The notes beneath the pieces are model-generated. The model made no database searches, was not told the origin of the DNA, and saw only the letters and a list, made by a program, of their open reading frames with translations. Shown here in pieces: positions 6,962-10,551 of a stretch of DNA of 10,551 nucleotides. Position 1 is the first letter of the stretch; every line of letters begins with the position of its first letter. The DNA is from Desulfocapsa sp. (lineage in GTDB: Bacteria > Desulfobacterota > Desulfobulbia > Desulfobulbales > Desulfocapsaceae). The position numbers and the translations under genes were made by a program. Location: the NCBI GenBank assembly GCA_029934815.1, contig JAOZLM010000056.1:1-10551 (forward strand), given 5' to 3'.

Positions 6962-7057
6962 CGTCATTCCGGACTCGGAGTCTTCGCTTACCTGATCCGG
7001 AATCTTGTAAAAGCAGAGTATTACATCGAGATTCCGGATCAGGTCCGGAATGACGAC
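6962..7057. repeat. Palindromic dispersed repeat, copy 2, between convergent genes
   Basis: The right arm (7029-7055, attccggatcaggtccggaatgac core) pairs with two left segments: cctgatccggaatct (6991-7005) and cgtcattccgga (6962-6973). A 17-nt unpaired insert lies between those segments at 6974-6990. The terminal loop contains a further gtaa/ttac pair. Together they make about 27 bp of stem. The element begins 2 nt past the stop of the minus-strand ORF at 7059-7223 and lies between two converging transcription units, so it could act as a bidirectional transcript end. The motif family matches copy 1 at 5818-5892. Confidence 0.85.
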
Positions 7058-7058
7058 A

Positions 7059-7223
7059 TCAAGAAAATAGTTTATTCAACAACCAGAAAACGCCAAGCCC
7101 CGTGCCCACGGTGCTATAGATCATCAGTCAGGGCATGCATTCACTGCCATATTTTTTGGCAATAAATGCAAATACCCCAAGTCCCGCAAGGCCTGCAATA
7201 ATTATAAAAATCAGACTTTGCAT
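7059..7223 (-). CDS. Candidate small membrane selenoprotein with CxxU motif (UGA read as Sec)
   Basis: The frame starts at ATG 7223, 6 nt after the typA stop, and reads through an in-frame TGA at 7130-7128 to a TGA at 7061-7059. It gives 54 residues if the first UGA is selenocysteine. Residues about 4-22 are a hydrophobic helix (LIFIIIAGLAGLGVFAFIA). KKYGSECMPU follows, with C29 and U32 forming a CxxU redox motif. Residues about 33-49 form a second hydrophobic helix (LMIYSTVGTGLGVFWLL), ending NKLFS. By the positive-inside rule the CxxU loop would be cytoplasmic. A hairpin at the expected SECIS distance lies behind the UGA. There is no clear Shine-Dalgarno, so coupling to typA is likely. I recognise no named family. 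The alternative is a 31-aa peptide ending at the first TGA; the membrane-like coding character beyond it argues against that. The function is probably thiol or selenol redox, by inference only. Confidence 0.55.
7096..7130 (-). promoter_or_regulatory. Candidate bacterial SECIS hairpin with its UGA
   Basis: On the minus strand the UGA (7130-7128) is followed after 20 nt by the apical loop GGGC (7107-7104). The loop is closed by CCGU/ACGG (7111-7108 with 7103-7100), an A-G mismatch, and AGC/GCU (7115-7113 with 7098-7096). Known bacterial SECIS elements lie in the coding region just after UGA, with a loop roughly 16-37 nt away and a G in the first two loop positions. This hairpin meets both conditions, but its stem is short. 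Confidence 0.45.
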
Positions 7224-7229
7224 ATTGTT

Positions 7230-9029
7230 CTAGCCACGTACCCTTACACCGGTCTTCTTACGGAGTCGGATAGCTTTTGGAGTTACCTCAACCAATTCGT
7301 CATCGTTCACATAAGCGATACAATCTTCAAGGGTCATATCAACAGGTGGTGTCAATATTACTGACTCATCAGTTCCCGACGCACGCATATTGGTCAGCTT
7401 CTTCCCTTTTCCAGGATTTACAACCAGATCTGCAGCGCGCGCATGCTCACCCACAATCTGGTTCTGATAGAGAGGATCACCAGGATGTACAAAAAGTTTT
7501 CCACGGTCCTGCAGGTTAAATAGTGCAAAAGCTACAGCAGAACAAGCATCCTTCACTACGAGCACCCCGTTGACACGGTTAACGATATCTCCCGCCCATG
7601 GGCCATATTCGGCAAAGACATAACTCATCATGCCCATACCTTTAGTGTCCGTCATAAAGTCCGAACGATAGCCGAGCAGTCCACGAGTAGGGATCTTAAA
7701 CTTCAGACGAGCCATACCATTCTCGTTGGTCATCTCTTCCATCTGGCCTTTGAGCTTGCCAAGTTTTTCAATGACAGCACCCTGATATTTTTCATCCACA
7801 TCGACTGTGAGTTCTTCATAGGGCTCGAGGGTTTCACCGTCTTTTTCGATAAGAATTACCTGAGGTCTTGTTACCTGCAGCTCAAAATTTTCACGCCGCA
7901 TTTTTTCAATAAGGATGGAGAGATGCAACTCACCACGCCCTGAAACTCTATATCCAACGCCATCGGTTAAAGGCTCAATCTGTAACGCAACATCGGCAAG
8001 AATTTCTTTCTGTAAACGGGCTTCGATATGCCTGGAAGTTACATATTTCCCCTCTTGTCCGGCAAAAGGAGAATCATTGGGGATAAAGTTCATGGAGATG
8101 GTTGGTGGATCAATCTCGATCAGAGGCAATGGCTGTGGATCATCAGGATCAGTGAAAGTAACACCGACTGTCACGTCATCCATTCCGGCAACAGCCACAA
8201 TTTCACCGGTTACTGCTGTTTCGACAGGAACTTTCTCATCACAAGTAAATCTGAATATTTTAGAAATCCGAATAGGCTTGATAGTTCCATCACGCCTTGC
8301 AACACTGATCGGCTGATTGATGGACATGGAACCATTCACAACTTTACCAATTCCCAGACGACCAAGATAAGGAGAGTAATCAATTGTACCTACCTGCATC
8401 TGTAAAGGTGCATCCACAGAACCTGCTGGCGCTGGAATATGCTCAGTAATCATCTTGGAAATGACATGCATATTGCCGCCATCAACAATTTCATCGGTAT
8501 GTTCTGCCAGTGCATACCCTTCTTTGGCAGAAGCATACACAACTGGAAAATCGAGAATATCATCAGGTGCATTGAGTTTTACAAAAAGATCAAAAACCTG
8601 GTCGACTACCCAGTCACAACGGGCAGCGGGTTTATCAATTTTATTAATTACAACAATAACAGGAAGATTGTTGGCAAGAGCTTTTTTCAGAACAAAATAG
8701 GTCTGAGGCATGGGGCCTTCCTGGGCATCAACCAGCAGAAGTGCACCATCCGCCATTCGCAGAACACGCTCTACCTGGCCGCCAAAATCAGCATGGCCGG
8801 GAGTGTCGATAATATTAATCCAGAAATCTTTATACTCGTAAGATCCGTTTTTAGCAGTAATGGTGATGCCACGCTCTCTTTCAAGATCCATGGAATCCAT
8901 CAAACGTTCAGCAACCTTCTCGTTATCCCGGAACATTCCGGAATGTTTAAATAACTCATCAACCAGAGTTGTTTTGCCATGATCAACATGGGCAATAATT
9001 GCCACGTTACGAATCTTATCCTGTTCCAT
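7230..9029 (-). CDS. typA: Ribosome-associated translational GTPase TypA/BipA
   Basis: The 599-aa protein is of normal length for TypA/BipA, an elongation-factor-like GTPase that binds the 70S ribosome and aids 50S assembly and growth under cold or stress. G motifs are complete: G1 AHVDHGKT (13-20), G2 RGITIT (53-58), G3 DTPGHAD (75-81), G4 NKID (129-132) and G5 SAK (167-169). The rest follows the EF-G-like domain II, III and V order, with the TypA-specific C-terminal region (GDIVNRVNGVLVV, GKGKKLTNMRASGTDE, ending RVRG). GAGG lies about 10 nt before the ATG. A promoter and a terminator-like hairpin lie in front of it. The small UGA-containing ORF begins 6 nt after its stop, in the same frame, suggesting one transcript. 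Confidence 0.97.
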   Translation of the reverse strand: MEQDKIRNVAIIAHVDHGKTTLVDELFKHSGMFRDNEKVAERLMDSMDLERERGITITAKNGSYEYKDFWINIIDTPGHADFGGQVERVLRMADGALLLVDAQEGPMPQTYFVLKKALANNLPVIVVINKIDKPAARCDWVVDQVFDLFVKLNAPDDILDFPVVYASAKEGYALAEHTDEIVDGGNMHVISKMITEHIPAPAGSVDAPLQMQVGTIDYSPYLGRLGIGKVVNGSMSINQPISVARRDGTIKPIRISKIFRFTCDEKVPVETAVTGEIVAVAGMDDVTVGVTFTDPDDPQPLPLIEIDPPTISMNFIPNDSPFAGQEGKYVTSRHIEARLQKEILADVALQIEPLTDGVGYRVSGRGELHLSILIEKMRRENFELQVTRPQVILIEKDGETLEPYEELTVDVDEKYQGAVIEKLGKLKGQMEEMTNENGMARLKFKIPTRGLLGYRSDFMTDTKGMGMMSYVFAEYGPWAGDIVNRVNGVLVVKDACSAVAFALFNLQDRGKLFVHPGDPLYQNQIVGEHARAADLVVNPGKGKKLTNMRASGTDESVILTPPVDMTLEDCIAYVNDDELVEVTPKAIRLRKKTGVRVRG

Positions 9030-9051
9030 CTGCTAGCTGCCTCTTATAAAA

Positions 9052-9082
9052 TAAAAAAGCATCCTGCTCTATGCGGATGCTT
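9052..9082 (-). terminator. Rho-independent terminator or attenuator in front of typA
   Basis: AAGCATCC (9082-9075) and GGATGCTT (9064-9057) form an 8-bp stem with a 10-nt loop. The stem runs directly into TTTTTTAT on the minus strand, a classic intrinsic terminator. It can end the upstream helicase transcript (stop at 9159). It also lies inside the predicted typA leader, 28 nt before the typA start codon, so typA transcripts starting at the predicted promoter must pass it. Confidence 0.8.
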
Positions 9083-9112
9083 CAAAAATGTCGTCTATTT
9101 GTTAGGACGAAA

Positions 9113-9148
9113 ATTTCACAGAATAACAAAACTACAAGATCTTGGCAA
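9113..9148 (-). promoter_or_regulatory. Predicted sigma70-type promoter for typA
   Basis: TTGCCA (9148-9143, 5/6 match) and TATTCT (9125-9120, 4/6) are separated by exactly 17 nt, starting 10 nt after the helicase stop codon. Transcription would start near 9113, giving a leader of about 83 nt that contains the terminator-like hairpin. This is consensus matching only. Confidence 0.45.
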
Positions 9149-9158
9149 CTAAATTCGC

Positions 9159-10508
9159 TTAGAAATCAGCCAGAATCTTTTTACGGCTTGCAGCAGAGCG
9201 CTTAAGCACAGATACAGACTCATCGACATAATCATACACCCTGGCGCGTTTACCGGCGGCGGGTCGCATAATGCGCCCAAGGACTTGCAGCAACCTTCCT
9301 TCAAACGTTATGGGAGTGGTCAGAAACAGAGTGGACAAACCGGAACAATCAAAACCTTCCCCGATCAGCTGCAAGGTTGCCACAAGCACGTCAACCCGGC
9401 CTTCCTGCACCTTATCAACTATTGCTGTTCGCTGTTCGGCTGATGTTTGACCGGTGAGCAGCACCGCATCAACACCTTGGGCTAAAAGTTCCTGTTCAAA
9501 TAGTTGACAATGACTGATCCGATCAGAAACAAGCAAACATATCCCCGTACCTTTTTGCTGGCATTCGATTATCACATCGGAAAGAATCTGCTTATTTCGT
9601 GCTGTATCTTTTGTAAGAGCAGAAACCAGAGGCTGATAATCACCCGAATAATTATACTGAAAAGTTGTTTTACAGCGAAGCAGTTCCGGCTTGACGATTG
9701 CTCCACTTTCTTGCAACTCTTCCATTTCCACCTTATGAATCCGGTCCCCCATATAAAAATAGATCAAACGGGTTAAACCATCATCACTGCGAAAGGCAGT
9801 GGCCGAAAGCCCAAGCAGATACTGGCCGTCAAAATTACTCACCACATCGGTGAAGAGGGATGCCGGAACCCGGTGACACTCGTCCACTATCAAATGTCCA
9901 AAACGTGGAGCAAGCTCTTCAATTCGCTTTCGCGCGGTATTCACAATGGCGACTGTGATATTTTGCAGATCAAAATGACCGTCTCCCACCAGCCCCGCCT
10001 CACAGCCTAAAAACTCACGAATTCGTTTTTGCCACTGATACAGAAGCTCCTTAGTATGCACTACCACAAGGGTTGGTTGCGCACGACTTGCAATTATCGC
10101 AAGTGCCATCACTGTTTTACCGCTGCCTGTGCCTGCTTCTATTACTCCAAAAGATCGTTTTTCGGTGGCGGCCAGAGCCTTCTCCTGATAAGGACGCAAA
10201 ACACCGGAGAACACAAATTGCTCTTCCGGTAAAAGAAGACGATTATCTACAATTATCGGAGTCTGTTTTAAATAATCACGGCAGAGCAGCACCGCCTGAT
10301 TGGCAAAACCACGGGGGAAACGCAGGCCGCCGGGAGTGCTTTCGTAATAATAGAGTTTAGGTTTCAGACCTTTAGCGATCCAGCGGCCAAACTTTTTTGC
10401 AGAGATATATTTGGGATTGTCAATGGTAAGACGATCTTTAATCGCCTTTTCCAGGGCAAAGGGGATATCAGTCAAAAGACAATCAGCGGCGATGGTGAGA
10501 GATGGCAT
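9159..10508 (-). CDS. XPB/RadD-like superfamily 2 DNA helicase (DEAD/DEAH family)
   Basis: The 449-aa protein has two RecA-like lobes. LRPYQEKAL is a Q-motif-like element (104-112). Motif I is GTGSGKT (126-132), motif II DECH (209-212), motif III SAT (236-238), motif V GEGFD (383-387) and motif VI QVLGRIMRP with Q408, R412 and R415. The roughly 100-residue N-terminus (KYISAKKFGRWIAKGLKPKLYYYE, GGLRFPRGF) resembles the small DNA-binding region in front of the helicase core in XPB-like and UvsW-like bacterial helicases. ATP-driven DNA unwinding or remodelling in repair is the likely role. It is not a full type I or III restriction subunit, being too short and lacking nuclease motifs. No Shine-Dalgarno is visible before the ATG at 10508; an earlier start beyond the window edge is possible. 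A terminator follows at 9082-9052. Confidence 0.9.
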   Translation of the reverse strand: MPSLTIAADCLLTDIPFALEKAIKDRLTIDNPKYISAKKFGRWIAKGLKPKLYYYESTPGGLRFPRGFANQAVLLCRDYLKQTPIIVDNRLLLPEEQFVFSGVLRPYQEKALAATEKRSFGVIEAGTGSGKTVMALAIIASRAQPTLVVVHTKELLYQWQKRIREFLGCEAGLVGDGHFDLQNITVAIVNTARKRIEELAPRFGHLIVDECHRVPASLFTDVVSNFDGQYLLGLSATAFRSDDGLTRLIYFYMGDRIHKVEMEELQESGAIVKPELLRCKTTFQYNYSGDYQPLVSALTKDTARNKQILSDVIIECQQKGTGICLLVSDRISHCQLFEQELLAQGVDAVLLTGQTSAEQRTAIVDKVQEGRVDVLVATLQLIGEGFDCSGLSTLFLTTPITFEGRLLQVLGRIMRPAAGKRARVYDYVDESVSVLKRSAASRKKILADF

Positions 10509-10551
10509 GACAATGATTTTAAAATTGATTATCTTGCTGTGGCATTGATGG

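Noticed and set aside
7915..8316. A 133-codon open frame on the plus strand
   Set aside because: Antisense to typA with no ribosome binding site or recognisable motif.
8439..8954. A 171-codon open frame on the plus strand
   Set aside because: It lies entirely antisense to typA, whose GTPase motifs are certain; its translation is Asn/Ile-rich with no domain, as expected of a shadow frame.
1..10551. Defence system, phage, CRISPR, tRNA or rRNA content
   Set aside because: Both strands were read; no direct-repeat array, integrase, transposase or RNA-gene signature was seen. The helicase alone, without nuclease or partner genes, does not make a defence locus.

Overview
This is an ordinary-looking chromosomal stretch of a Gram-negative bacterium. 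It has moderate, slightly AT-leaning base composition, tightly packed housekeeping and metabolic genes, and no phage, transposase or CRISPR signature. The gene types suggest a Desulfobacterota-like bacterium, possibly of the Desulfobulbales kind: an isoamylase-type GlgX, a DUF1566 protein, an NrfJ-like OB-fold protein, a dispersed 'attccggatcaggtccggaatgac' palindrome, and above all a candidate small selenoprotein. That placement is inference; no taxonomic marker was compared.

Layout, left to right. Positions 1-1005 hold a minus-strand DUF1566 gene with a hairpin terminator after it. From about 1005 to 1150 lies a divergent promoter region. The plus-strand block follows: glycogen debranching enzyme glgX (1150-3225), a small SGNH/GDSL hydrolase (3336-3860), an exported two-OB-domain protein (3923-4774), a terminator, ketopantoate reductase panE (4845-5780), a palindromic repeat, an HAD-type nucleotidase-like phosphatase (5894-6484), and a Nudix hydrolase (6487-6909) only 2 nt downstream of it. 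A second copy of the palindromic repeat (6962-7057) separates this block from the convergent minus-strand genes. Those are a 54-codon membrane-protein ORF with an in-frame UGA (7223-7059), typA/bipA (9029-7230), a promoter and hairpin leader, and an XPB-like SF2 helicase (10508-9159). Positions 10509-10551 show nothing recognisable.

The most interesting element is the short ORF just behind typA. Read conventionally it is a 31-residue peptide ending in ...ECMP. The frame stays open past the UGA for 22 more codons and encodes a second hydrophobic helix. If UGA is selenocysteine, the product is a two-helix membrane protein with a C-M-P-U (CxxU) redox motif. A hairpin with a G-starting apical loop lies 20 nt behind the UGA, where a bacterial SECIS element is expected. 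This gene is easily missed because ordinary ORF callers stop at the UGA.

Secondary points are a terminator-like hairpin inside the predicted typA leader, a terminator squeezed in front of panE, mirrored -10 boxes between the divergent DUF1566 and glgX genes, and a repeat that runs up to the start codon of the HAD gene.
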